A DNA stretch of 64,000 bases from Desulforhopalus sp. IMCC35007 (lineage in GTDB: Bacteria > Desulfobacterota > Desulfobulbia > Desulfobulbales > Desulfocapsaceae). Positions within the stretch are counted from its first letter, which is position 1, and each line of letters opens with the position of its first letter. The stretch covers positions 1 to 64,000 of the forward strand of contig NZ_SWCN01000022.1 in assembly GCF_005116575.1 (NCBI RefSeq). Reading direction: 5' to 3'. This document shows positions 1-8,072 of this stretch, one piece after another. Both the position numbers and the translations under genes were made by a program. The notes below the pieces were generated by a model that was not told the origin of the DNA, ran no database searches, and worked only from the letters and a program-made list of their open reading frames with translations.

Positions 1-2
1 GC

Positions 3-140
3 GTCTTAACATTGGCTGTAAAGCAGATTCAGGAACTGGGAGCATTTTGTGAGAAGACTATCCAAATATTCTTTGCAACGTTAATGGACACAGCACTTGA
101 TTCAGTAGGCATCGCAAAAAGTGAATTTGAGAGTGCCTGA
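3..140 (+). CDS. C-terminal end of an unrecognised gene (cut by window edge)
   Basis: An open frame enters from the left edge and ends at TGA 138-140, giving about 45 residues of plausible, helix-rich protein ending in an acidic tail (SEFESA). I do not recognise the family. A C-terminal end of a transposase is possible but nothing in this piece proves it. The overlapping minus-strand frame at 58-390 looks less protein-like (very rich in Leu, Phe and Arg) and is treated as a shadow. Confidence 0.3.
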   Translation, partial: VLTLAVKQIQELGAFCEKTIQIFFATLMDTALDSVGIAKSEFESA

Positions 141-417
141 AACTTAATCCCGAAAGTTGAGTTAATAATGCAGTCAACAAAACGAAAAGGCGTTTTGGTT
201 TGATTAACGTTTGGAGTTCCAAGCAGTACCTTAGCGTCAAAAATGCCAAGAGAATCTTCCCGTAGATGTTATTCTTCAAGAACCTCTTGTTTGATAGCTT
301 CTTTAATACGGCAAAAAAAATTACAGTGAGCCTGCTGTCAACAACAATCCTGTGCGCTCTTATATTTGTTAGAGTGCGCAAGATGTTCACGGGAATTCTC
401 TATTCTCGAACAGCCTC
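141..417. other. Intergenic stretch, no gene supported
   Basis: About 280 bases between the left-edge gene end and the stop of the ABC permease on the minus strand. Frames on both strands are broken or have odd composition. I see no tRNA, terminator or promoter I would defend. Confidence 0.3.
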
Positions 418-2178
418 CTAAGTACTTGTCCAGCAATAGTTTCGATCAATCATTCTTGCGAAGCCCCTTTTCTGTGATCCATCCTGGTTGTTTTTTATCT
501 CCTCTTTCCTGGACCCACTTTTGGAATAGAGATGAATAAGTGAGTTCATCAATCCCATCGCCAGAATAACCGTTATCATTATACAGGTCGAAAACGCTGC
601 CGCCTGAGACGTGAATCCGGCCTCGTCGAGCCTCATGACTGAAACCGCCGCCACACTAACTTTTGATGAAATAAGGAAAATTACAGCTGAAAGGGTTACC
701 ATGGATCGCATGAAGATAAAAAAGAACACCGATATTATGGTTGGACCCATAAATGGTAAGACTGCGTCTCGAAGAATTCTGAAATTTCCACCGCCAAAAC
801 AAGAAACCGTCTCTTCTAAGGAGGGAGGCACCGCCCGCACTCCGGTGACCATTGTTAAAAAACCCTGGGAATGGTAGTGGTAGAAATTGCAGAGAGCGAT
901 AAGAAAACTACTACCATAGAGCACTCCCAGCATATTATCACTTACATTAAAAGCAAGTACATAAGAAATACCTAGAACCAGGCCTGGAACACCCACCGGC
1001 AGAACAGCCAGCAGATAGACTATTTTAGCAAGTTTCGGTGAAATTCTTTTCATACTGAAAGCTAGGAAAAATAGGAATATAACCCCAAGAACTGCAGCTT
1101 CGACGGAGACCAGCAAAGATGTCCAGAGGGGCGCATACCCTCCACTAAGAGTGATATTATAGTTCGCCAGGGTAAAGGTCATTCGGTAAGGCCACAGCTT
1201 TATAAAGCTGGCCATGATAACCGTGATCACAACAATTACAGCTATTGATCCTATTGTATGGACAAATATTCCAAGGGGCACATCCCGTTTTGCGTAAAAT
1301 CCTGTGGATACCGGTATAGCACTTTCAGAAGAACCACCGAATTGTTTCTGCGAAGCAACTCTTTCAATATACACAGCGATCAGGGTCGGTAAGAGAAGGA
1401 GAATACCAATCACAGCACCCATCCCAAAATTCATCTGCCCCACTACCTGACTGTAGATTTCGGTAGCCAGTACTTTGAAATTACCGCCAATCACTGCGGC
1501 ATTACCGAAATCAGTTATAGTGACAGTAAACACCACAAACCCCGCACTGAGAATGCCAAATTTTGCATTTGGCAGGGTAATATCCAAAAACTGCCTCCAC
1601 TTGGAAGCTCCAAGAATTTCAGCAGCTTCATAATACCGTGCGTCAGATTGACGTAATGCAGCCTCTATTATCAGTATCGCCTGGGGTAAAGCATAGAGAA
1701 TATTTGCAATGAGCAACCCCCAGAAGCCATATATTTCAATGTCCCATCCAGTCCACTTGTGCACCAGGCCGTTTCTTCCGAGCAAAAAAAGAAGGCCAAG
1801 AGCCTGAACAAGAGATGGTGCAAGTAAAGGCAACGAGAGAGCACCTCTGAGGTATCGCTTTCCACCTATACCAGATCGCTGAAGGGCAAAAGCTACCGCA
1901 AAGCCTAAAACCAGGCAAAAAGCAGTGGTACTGACACTGAGTATCATACTATTACCAACCGCTTTGACAATACCAGGAGAGGTTAAAACGTTTATGTAGT
2001 TTGCTATACCATAAGTACCATCGGCCAGTTGCAAGCTCTTCCCAGCCACCAGAAATAATGGATAACAAAAGAATATACACAAACCAATTAGTGGGAAAAC
2101 AACTGATGAAGTTACCAGCAACGTATCTCCGAGAAGCCGACTCTTTTTAAGAGTTGCTTGTGCCGTTGCACTGCTCAT
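418..2178 (-). CDS. 2-aminoethylphosphonate-type ABC transporter, two-domain permease
   Basis: Inner-membrane permease of 586 residues with two fused BPD_transp_1 modules. Each module carries an EAA loop for the ATPase: the first near residues 184-200 (EAAEILGAS), the second near 460-480 (EETVSCFGGG). About 12 hydrophobic segments are visible. Fused permeases of this length are typical of the FbpB-like branch that includes the putative 2-aminoethylphosphonate systems (PhnU2 type). The ATG at 2178 overlaps the TGA of the ATPase gene by the ATGA arrangement, and GAAGG lies just upstream; the longer frame would need a TTG. It is the last gene of a binding protein-ATPase-permease operon. Iron or another phosphonate is an alternative substrate; the call rests mainly on the binding protein. 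Confidence 0.85.
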   Translation of the reverse strand: MSSATAQATLKKSRLLGDTLLVTSSVVFPLIGLCIFFCYPLFLVAGKSLQLADGTYGIANYINVLTSPGIVKAVGNSMILSVSTTAFCLVLGFAVAFALQRSGIGGKRYLRGALSLPLLAPSLVQALGLLFLLGRNGLVHKWTGWDIEIYGFWGLLIANILYALPQAILIIEAALRQSDARYYEAAEILGASKWRQFLDITLPNAKFGILSAGFVVFTVTITDFGNAAVIGGNFKVLATEIYSQVVGQMNFGMGAVIGILLLLPTLIAVYIERVASQKQFGGSSESAIPVSTGFYAKRDVPLGIFVHTIGSIAVIVVITVIMASFIKLWPYRMTFTLANYNITLSGGYAPLWTSLLVSVEAAVLGVIFLFFLAFSMKRISPKLAKIVYLLAVLPVGVPGLVLGISYVLAFNVSDNMLGVLYGSSFLIALCNFYHYHSQGFLTMVTGVRAVPPSLEETVSCFGGGNFRILRDAVLPFMGPTIISVFFFIFMRSMVTLSAVIFLISSKVSVAAVSVMRLDEAGFTSQAAAFSTCIMITVILAMGLMNSLIHLYSKSGSRKEEIKNNQDGSQKRGFARMIDRNYCWTST

Positions 2179-3179
2179 GCCTTCACCCACCTGCCACAAT
2201 CATCTGGCACAATAACAGCAACCGAAGAGCCGACTTTAAATTGAGGGTAGCCCTGCAGCTCGACAACCACATCTTGTCCATGCCAGTTCAGTGTAATCCT
2301 GCTCAAATTACCAAGAAACTGCATATTCTTTATATCCGCGCCGTCCTTTCTCCCGTCAATAACCAACTGCTCAGGACGGATAGCAAAGTCAAAACTATTC
2401 TCTCTGCCCTCGGGCCTCGAACCCATTTTTTTGGGTAGATTTTCACGAACCCAGGCAGTTGAAAAAATATTGCTGACACCCACAAAATCGGCAACAAACC
2501 GTGTTGCCGGTTCTGCATATAACTCCCGAGGCGTACCAATCTGCTCAATGCGACCATCCTTCATGCAGATAATCTTATCCGCCATGGTCAAAGCCTCTTC
2601 CTGATCGTGAGTTACCATGATGGTAGGTATTCCTAGACGTTGCTGCATTTCGCGAATCTCATAACGCATCTCTGCTCGCACCCTGGCATCAAGAGCCGAA
2701 AGAGGTTCATCAAGCAGCAACAAGCAAGGCTCTACAGCAAGTGCACGTGCAATGGCCACACGTTGTTGCTGGCCACCAGATAGTTGATGAGGATATCTGT
2801 CAGTGAGATCTGGTAATTTAATAAGTTCAAGGAGTTTTTCTACCCTTTCACCTCTCTCTTTCTTATCAACTTTTTGCACCTTGAGCCCGTATCCTACATT
2901 TTCTTTCACCGTCATATTTGGAAAAAGTGAGTACGATTGAAAGACAAGGCCAAACCCTCTGTCACGAGCTGCAATTTCGACCAGATCTCTGTCTCCGAGA
3001 CTCATGGCTCCACCGTCAAAATCAAGTAACCCTGCAATAATTCTCAATAGCGTAGTTTTTCCGCAGCCACTCGGTCCTAAAAGGCAGACAAATTCAGTTT
3101 CACCAACTTCCATGTTTATACGATCCAACGCGACAAATCCGCTGAATGTTTTGTACAGGTTTTCAATTGACAGTTTCAT
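2175..3179 (-). CDS. 2-aminoethylphosphonate-type ABC transporter, ATP-binding protein
   Basis: Cytoplasmic ATPase of 334 residues that powers import. Visible motifs in order: Walker A GPSGCGKTT at residues 35-43, signature LSGGQQQR at 133-140, Walker B LLLLDEP at 153-159, D-loop SALD, and switch His at about 191. The C-terminal third is a TOBE-type regulatory domain, as in the CUT1/FbpC/PotA group. The gene follows the binding protein by about 60 bases and overlaps the permease by 4 bases, so the three are translated together. No strong ribosome site is seen before the ATG at 3179. Confidence 0.9.
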   Translation of the reverse strand: MKLSIENLYKTFSGFVALDRINMEVGETEFVCLLGPSGCGKTTLLRIIAGLLDFDGGAMSLGDRDLVEIAARDRGFGLVFQSYSLFPNMTVKENVGYGLKVQKVDKKERGERVEKLLELIKLPDLTDRYPHQLSGGQQQRVAIARALAVEPCLLLLDEPLSALDARVRAEMRYEIREMQQRLGIPTIMVTHDQEEALTMADKIICMKDGRIEQIGTPRELYAEPATRFVADFVGVSNIFSTAWVRENLPKKMGSRPEGRENSFDFAIRPEQLVIDGRKDGADIKNMQFLGNLSRITLNWHGQDVVVELQGYPQFKVGSSVAVIVPDDCGRWVKA

Positions 3180-3240
3180 TGTTTAATACTTACCAGGCTC
3201 AAGGTACATATTTTATATGTTAGCTATTTTCTTCTGGAAA

Positions 3241-4263
3241 TTATTTAGCAGTCGTTGCACTCCACTTCTTCAATATCTCCGGTCTTTCCATAGCAGATTT
3301 TGCAAAATCCACCGGATAGAGAACTTCTGAGAGGTTTTCAGGGAGACCTGCAGCTGTTGCCATCTCTGATGGTTTTGATCCTGGTATGGTGATGATAGCC
3401 TTGTATTTGGCGTATACTTCTGCAGCTTCTTGCGAAAGAGTCCAGTCGAGGAATTTCTTAGCATCTTCCTTGTTTTTTGATCCAGCCACCAGACCTGAGG
3501 CTTCAAGCTCATAGCCCGCCCAATCAGAAGGAATAACCATAGAAATGGGGTAACCCATTTCCACAGATTTCATTGCAACAAACGACAGGGAGGCACCAAT
3601 GGCATACTCACCTGCCCGCGCCATCTTGCACGGTTTGGAGCCAGATGATGTATACTGGGCCATGTTGCCATCCATATCATCTATAAGTTTCCAGCCCGCT
3701 TCTTCGCCAGCTCCTTGTATGATTGCTGCGATTTGCAGATAACCTGTTCCAGATGATGCAGGGTTTGGCATGACAACTTCACCCTTGTAAACAGGGTTCG
3801 TCAAGTCAGCCCATGACTGGGGCATCGGAAGATTTTTAGACTTTAAAACTTCGGTATTAACACAAAAAGCCCCCATATATCCTGTAGCAGCAAACCAGGA
3901 ACCATCTTCAGCGCGGTATTGGGCAGGTAAAGACTCCGAGTTTGCGGCTTTATAGGGTTCGAGTTGTGATATAATTTTTTTATCCGCCATGTTTGTTACT
4001 GCAAAGCCCCAGATGACATCTGCTTGTGGATTTGCAGACTCTGCAATTATCCTTGCTCCAAGATCGCCTGTTGAAAGACGAAGCACATTTATCTCGATAT
4101 CCGGTAATGACTTTTTAGCCACTGCAAGATAATCTGCTATCTCGTCCTCTTCCAAAGCGCTATACACTGTGATTTCTCCAGCCTGCACCTGTGAACAAAC
4201 AGCCAGGCCCAATAAGGCACCCGTCGCAAATATTCTCACATTTTTTATACTGAAACTCTTCAT
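3241..4263 (-). CDS. 2-aminoethylphosphonate-type ABC transporter, periplasmic binding protein
   Basis: Exported solute-binding protein of 340 residues. A signal peptide is visible (Lys-containing start, hydrophobic core, AQA-like site ending CSQVQAG near residue 28), followed by ITVYSALEEDE, the usual opening of this iron/phosphonate-type binding family. The motifs NPQADVIWG and the PASSGTGY loop match my memory of the family called putative 2-aminoethylphosphonate binding protein (PhnS2). The ATG at 4263 is chosen because a perfect GGAGG lies 6 bases upstream; the frame could open 12 bases earlier at an ATG that contains that site. No phosphonate-degrading gene is in the window, so the substrate is inferred from family only. 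Confidence 0.85.
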   Translation of the reverse strand: MKSFSIKNVRIFATGALLGLAVCSQVQAGEITVYSALEEDEIADYLAVAKKSLPDIEINVLRLSTGDLGARIIAESANPQADVIWGFAVTNMADKKIISQLEPYKAANSESLPAQYRAEDGSWFAATGYMGAFCVNTEVLKSKNLPMPQSWADLTNPVYKGEVVMPNPASSGTGYLQIAAIIQGAGEEAGWKLIDDMDGNMAQYTSSGSKPCKMARAGEYAIGASLSFVAMKSVEMGYPISMVIPSDWAGYELEASGLVAGSKNKEDAKKFLDWTLSQEAAEVYAKYKAIITIPGSKPSEMATAAGLPENLSEVLYPVDFAKSAMERPEILKKWSATTAK

Positions 4264-4323
4264 CTTATCCTCCATTCGTATTTAATTTTCATTAGAATCT
4301 GCTGTAATTCCAATGTGACATTT

Positions 4324-4350
4324 TGACCACTTTTGCATTTTTGTGGTTTT
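4324..4350. promoter_or_regulatory. Candidate operator in divergent intergenic region
   Basis: The 200 bases between the binding protein (minus) and the DeoR-type regulator (plus) hold the inverted repeat GACCAC / GTGGTT at 4325-4330 and 4343-4348, with a 12-base T-rich centre. The position fits an operator for the divergent regulator, but arms of 5-6 bases can arise by chance. Confidence 0.3.
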
Positions 4351-4497
4351 TTGTCTATCTTTTTCTTTCATATTTGTGTTAATAAATCGATTACCCAAAC
4401 CTTGGTTAACATATCGGGTTTTTATTACATCTTTGAAATAAATCACAGGCAGACAGCATCAGCCATTCCTCATAAACAAATGAACGGTATAAGATAT

Positions 4498-5274
4498 ATG
4501 TGGAAAGAAGAGCGATTTCAGAAAATACGAATCCTTATACAGACCTACGGCAGAGTCACGACAACAAGAGCTGCTGAAGATTTAGACGTATCAAAAGAGA
4601 CCATCAGAAGAGATTTTTCTGAAATGGAACAACGTGGTGAATTAAAAAAGATACGAGGTGGTGCGATTGGTTTGGTTCCAGAGCACGAACCGCCAATAGC
4701 CTTAAGAAATAACGAACAAAGAAAAGAAAAAAGAGCAATTGCAAAGGCTGTGGCTTCGCGAATGAAAAGTGGTTTAACCCTCTTTGTTGATGCTGGTAGT
4801 ACCACCTCGATACTTGCAGAAGAGTTAGCTAAAGTTAATGGGATCACTGTAATCACCAACTCGCTTTTTATCGCCCAAAGGCTTTCAGATGAAAAATGTC
4901 GAATCACAAATTCGATTACCACTATTCTTCTGGGGGGAATATTACATGACTCGCTTCCTGCAACCTTTGGTGAAAAGACGATAGCTGAAATTTATCGTCA
5001 CCATGCAGATATCACACTCGTCTCACCGGTCGGCCTGGATGCGCGATATGGAGCAACAAGTTTTGACCCCGCTGAAGCAGAAATTGCCAGGGCGATGATT
5101 GATAACAGTACGTTGTCTTATATCCTTGCTGACTCAACAAAGCTTGGCCGCACCAGCCGTTTCGGATTTTGTCCATCAGAAAATATTGACGCTTTGTTTA
5201 CAGACAAAAAGGCGAGAGGGAGCATGGAACTGTTAAAAATTAGGGATCGAATTGAAGATGTGGTCTTGGCATAA
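4498..5274 (+). CDS. DeoR-family transcriptional regulator
   Basis: Regulator of about 258 residues. The first 55 residues form a DeoR winged helix-turn-helix, including the hallmark SKETIRRDF and RIRGGAI-like wing (KKIRGGAI). The rest is the DeoRC sensor domain with the VDAGSTT and VITNS motifs, which binds a phosphorylated ligand in known members. Start chosen at ATG 4498 because the HTH begins right there; ATG 4480 in the same frame is an alternative, and the still longer frame from 4333 has a non-homologous-looking leader. It is divergent from the ABC transporter and probably controls it. Confidence 0.85.
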   Translation: MWKEERFQKIRILIQTYGRVTTTRAAEDLDVSKETIRRDFSEMEQRGELKKIRGGAIGLVPEHEPPIALRNNEQRKEKRAIAKAVASRMKSGLTLFVDAGSTTSILAEELAKVNGITVITNSLFIAQRLSDEKCRITNSITTILLGGILHDSLPATFGEKTIAEIYRHHADITLVSPVGLDARYGATSFDPAEAEIARAMIDNSTLSYILADSTKLGRTSRFGFCPSENIDALFTDKKARGSMELLKIRDRIEDVVLA

Positions 5275-5378
5275 ATGCTTTACGGTCATAGTAAATACGC
5301 ATGACAACCGTACAATAACTACCCACGGCAACTGATCAGCGACAATTATTTTTTTCAAATAATTTAGAAGTGAGGTTC

Positions 5379-5463
5379 ATCTAACTAAAACGTGTTAATG
5401 CCAAAATTACAATAATAGTTTTCTTTTGTTTCATTGCAGTCGTACAGTTTGTGAGCAAGTGTA
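5379..5463 (-). repeat. Possible second, degraded attC-like site
   Basis: Directly downstream (minus strand) of the CTP-synthase-like remnant. Its far end is GTTAGAT (5379-5385 reversed), a perfect match to the integron core GTTRRRY. The two halves can be paired only poorly by eye, so this is much weaker than the site at 5881-5983. Confidence 0.3.
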
Positions 5464-5844
5464 TTATTTTGAGATAGACATCCATACTTTTCCCTGCAAG
5501 TGAGCATACCAATTTATTGACAAAAAAGCTTGGGGACTGAGAATCATATCCCTCGCAAGTTCAATAACAGCATGCTGAAAGCCCGCACAAGTTCCAAGGT
5601 GTGGAATATCGTTCAATCGTGCATAAGTGATGGCATACAATGCGCCGCCAAAGCTTTTAAAAGGACTACCAGGTGCACTCCGAATTCCAGTATATTTTTT
5701 CAGTACCTGATCTTTTTCTTTTTCAATGCTTTCAGTGTCTATCTACTCATACTCATCATTCAAGTAATCAAGGGCTTTGTTCAAGGAAGTATGAGGATCG
5801 AAATTCTCATAATATTCTCCAATGCTTGCAGTTTTAGGTTTCAT
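5464..5844 (-). pseudogene. CTP synthase-like class I glutamine amidotransferase, cassette gene with amber codon
   Basis: One frame of 127 codons runs from ATG 5844 (GGAG 7 bases upstream) to TAA 5464-5466, broken only by TAG at 5743-5745. The N-terminus (MKPKTASIGEYY) and the later block APGSPFKS, GALYAITYAR, LGTCAGFQHA match the short proteins related to the CTP synthase C-terminal domain; LGTC carries the nucleophile Cys of class I amidotransferases. Relatives read about YEWIDTE across the break, so TAG most simply replaces a TGG tryptophan codon. The protein then diverges after the LARDM block and stops early, so the C-terminus (with the catalytic His and Glu) is missing. It starts 37 bases after an attC-like site, as cassette genes do. 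Probably dead. Confidence 0.7.
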
Positions 5845-5880
5845 TCGTGCTCCATTCATTGATTCGCCATGGCAGGCAGC

Positions 5881-5983
5881 CCCTAACCCCCCATATTGAG
5901 CGGACAAAAATTGTGTGCCAAACTTGTTGAGGAACGAAGCATGACACACTGTTTTTGTTCCGGCTTAAATTGACTTGTTATAT
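5881..5983 (-). repeat. attC-like integron recombination site
   Basis: A 103-base imperfect palindrome bounded by CCCTAAC (5881-5887) and GTTATAT (5977-5983). Arms align over most of their length with small bulges: AGC-GGACAAAAA pairs with the reverse of TTTTTGTTCCGGCT, followed by GTGTG/CACAC. This size, the TAAC...GTTA ends and the bulges fit the attC sites of integron cassettes. Each core box has one mismatch to the consensus. It begins 6 bases after the stop of the kinase remnant and is followed after 37 bases by the next gene start, which is the normal cassette order on the minus strand. Confidence 0.65.
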
Positions 5984-5989
5984 GCAATT

Positions 5990-6331
5990 TCAAGCACTTA
6001 AATTTTCAATTAGTTCTGCAAATGATGTTTCGATACCTTTACCTGACGTATCAATTTTAATTACGTCTGTTTTCCATGCTTCATAGTGACGGTTTTGTAT
6101 TTGTTGCCAATCAGGTAGCTTCAGATTTGCGACTTCACTTTCACGATTACTAGCCCTTTGCTCATGTTCACGACTATCAGAGCAACTCACTTCAATATTG
6201 ACGAACCTAGCACCAACACTTTCCGCTACCTCTTGCCATTCATATCGCGTCAGATCATTAGGATTACAAGAGTCAGAAATACAGCTATTACCAAGCTCTA
6301 AATTGTAAGTGGACTTGGCTTTCAATTGCAT
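5990..6331 (-). pseudogene. AAA/predicted kinase family ATPase, N-terminally truncated cassette gene
   Basis: 113 codons matching the C-terminal two thirds of a small P-loop kinase family. Visible blocks are SDSCNPNDLTR, INIEVSCSD-like (VNIEVSCSD), LKLPDWQQIQNRHYEAW and a final IDTSGKG. The family is usually about 170 residues and opens with a Walker A loop; here the reading frame starts after it, so ATP binding should be lost. A ribosome site (TAGGAGAT) precedes ATG 6331, so a fragment could still be translated. The stop lies 6 bases before the attC-like palindrome. Confidence 0.65.
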
Positions 6332-6449
6332 TAATTATCTCCTACCCGCCCTACACTAATTTTTCAAGGGATGGGTGTCTCACTTACATTGACACAGAGG
6401 GGCATACGAAAGAGAGCCTTTAAGAGCACAACGAACAGTAACAGGTAAT

Positions 6450-6788
6450 TAAGTACTTTGTTTTAGAACCAACGATTCAGCGACACTGCGAATTTCCAAT
6501 GCAGCAATCATAGGACCCCATGGTGTGAGAGCTTGAAGGGCTAACACCAATTTAAAAAAGGGCTAAAACGCTGATAAACATGAGTCATCCTCACTGTTAC
6601 AACATTGATGGCCGGTGAAATAAAACAGAAACAGTTTCTTGGTACTGAAAAATAGACACCAAGTTACAACCTAAATATTTCTCCTGCAACATGAGACCTA
6701 ACCCTTTAGAACATTCTGGATACACAATGAGATCATTAGTAATATCATACGTTGCACCGCAGATTGTAGAAGGATAACTAAACTTCAT
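6450..6788 (-). pseudogene. Gene remnants, including a diverged copy of the threonine-synthase-like N-terminus
   Basis: The frame 6597-6788 begins with MKFSYPSTICGATYDIT and YPECSKG. The intact gene at 10056-11237 begins with MKFNYCCTICSKTYDIT and CPECSKG. Bases just upstream of both starts also match (TTCATTATT followed by a CCGC block). After about 30 codons the copy loses similarity, and two of the four zinc-ribbon cysteines are gone. Further down, 6450-6555 reads as a second short protein-like fragment (ALTPWGPMIAALEIRSV) that I cannot name. Both are remnants of a duplication or rearrangement. Confidence 0.55.
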
Positions 6789-6920
6789 TATTGTACTGTC
6801 CGCAATCTGCGGTGCACCTGCACCACTTCGGGTAGGTAGCTGGCAATTGAAGTTGAAAATCAGTGGCTACACTCTATAGGGTTATAGGGTACTGCAGCCA
6901 CAAGTATCGCAAGAACTGTC

Positions 6921-7946
6921 CTACTGCACTGCTTTTAAAAATTCGTTCAGCAGCTCTTCACCTTCTGGGCCAAATTTTTCAATTATGAGCTTTTTCACGG
7001 ATGGTACGGCAACTTTCTTGAATTCTTCTTTTTCTTCGGGGGTCAGAGTGTTCACCTCCATGTTTTTAGAAAGTTCTGTGAGCCCCCTGTCTGATGCTTC
7101 TATAACACGTCCCATACCACGTCCGGCAACGATTGCAGATTGTGCCGCGTAAGTAACAACGTCCTTTTCGCTGTCACTCAAGCTGTCCCAAAATTTGCCA
7201 TTCATGGTCCAGACATAAGGGGCAAAAACATGACCACTGAGGGTCAGATATTTCTGTACTTCCTGGAATTTAGCAAAAGCAATGATCGGAATTGGATTCA
7301 TCTGACCATCGGCAACACCGGTTTGTAATGCTGTATACACTTCAGACCATGAGATTGCAGCTGGTTGGCCACCCATTGCAGTGATAATTGCTTTATGGGT
7401 ATCAAGTCCCATGGTCCTGATTTTTAAACCAGCCATATCGGCGGGGGTGTGAATTGGTCGTTTAGAGTTCGTCAGATGAAAAAAACCACCGGAATCACCA
7501 AATCCCAGGACATGAAGCCCGGTTTTTTGTTCAATGTCGGCGGCCAGCTTTTTACCGAAAGGACCATCAAATACTTCGTATGTTTTACTGATATTAGGAA
7601 ATGCAAAGGGAACGTCCAGAACACCGATGAGGGGATATACCGAGGCGAATCCGCCAACAGAGTGGATCCCTGCTTCAATGACACCACCTTTGACCTGCTG
7701 TAAAACATCCTGGTCCTTGCCTAACTGTCCATTGGGAAAACTCTGCACAATAACGGAACCATTGGTGCCAGCCTCTACGAGGCTCTTAAAGACCGTGACC
7801 ATTGCACCTGTAGGGTTATCAAAAGGATCATCTTTATTGAGATGATGTATTTTGATAGTTTTTGCCGCAAGGACTGTTCCGGCCATAGCCGTGATACTAA
7901 ACAGGGTGAGCATAACCATAGTCGACAGCAACTTAAATGTTTTCAT
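6921..7946 (-). CDS. TRAP transporter substrate-binding protein (DctP family)
   Basis: Periplasmic binding protein of 341 residues. The signal peptide covers about residues 1-27 (MKTFKLLS, hydrophobic core, TVLAAK). The mature part has the DctP features FPNGQLGKDQDVLQQV and, near residue 175, GLKIRTMG, whose Arg usually contacts a carboxylate in the ligand. PAAISWSEVYTALQTGVADGQ is the family signature. A strong AGGAGG precedes the ATG. It is the upstream-independent third member of a TRAP system whose membrane genes lie 120 bases further up the minus strand. The substrate is unknown; an organic acid is likely. Confidence 0.9.
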   Translation of the reverse strand: MKTFKLLSTMVMLTLFSITAMAGTVLAAKTIKIHHLNKDDPFDNPTGAMVTVFKSLVEAGTNGSVIVQSFPNGQLGKDQDVLQQVKGGVIEAGIHSVGGFASVYPLIGVLDVPFAFPNISKTYEVFDGPFGKKLAADIEQKTGLHVLGFGDSGGFFHLTNSKRPIHTPADMAGLKIRTMGLDTHKAIITAMGGQPAAISWSEVYTALQTGVADGQMNPIPIIAFAKFQEVQKYLTLSGHVFAPYVWTMNGKFWDSLSDSEKDVVTYAAQSAIVAGRGMGRVIEASDRGLTELSKNMEVNTLTPEEKEEFKKVAVPSVKKLIIEKFGPEGEELLNEFLKAVQ

Positions 7947-8072
7947 TATAACCTCCTGACTTGTGGCGAAATTGCCATTTTATAGTGTCCTTCATTTTAT
8001 TTACCGGCGATTCTGTCTTCCGTATAGAAATCATGACCTAAGCAATGAAGCCCTACGTTAAATTACACATTT

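Noticed and set aside
58-390. Minus-strand frame of 110 residues
   Set aside because: Unbalanced Leu/Phe/Arg composition and overlap with the plus-strand coding end; no ribosome site.
611-877. Plus-strand frame inside the ABC permease
   Set aside because: Antisense shadow of a well-supported gene.
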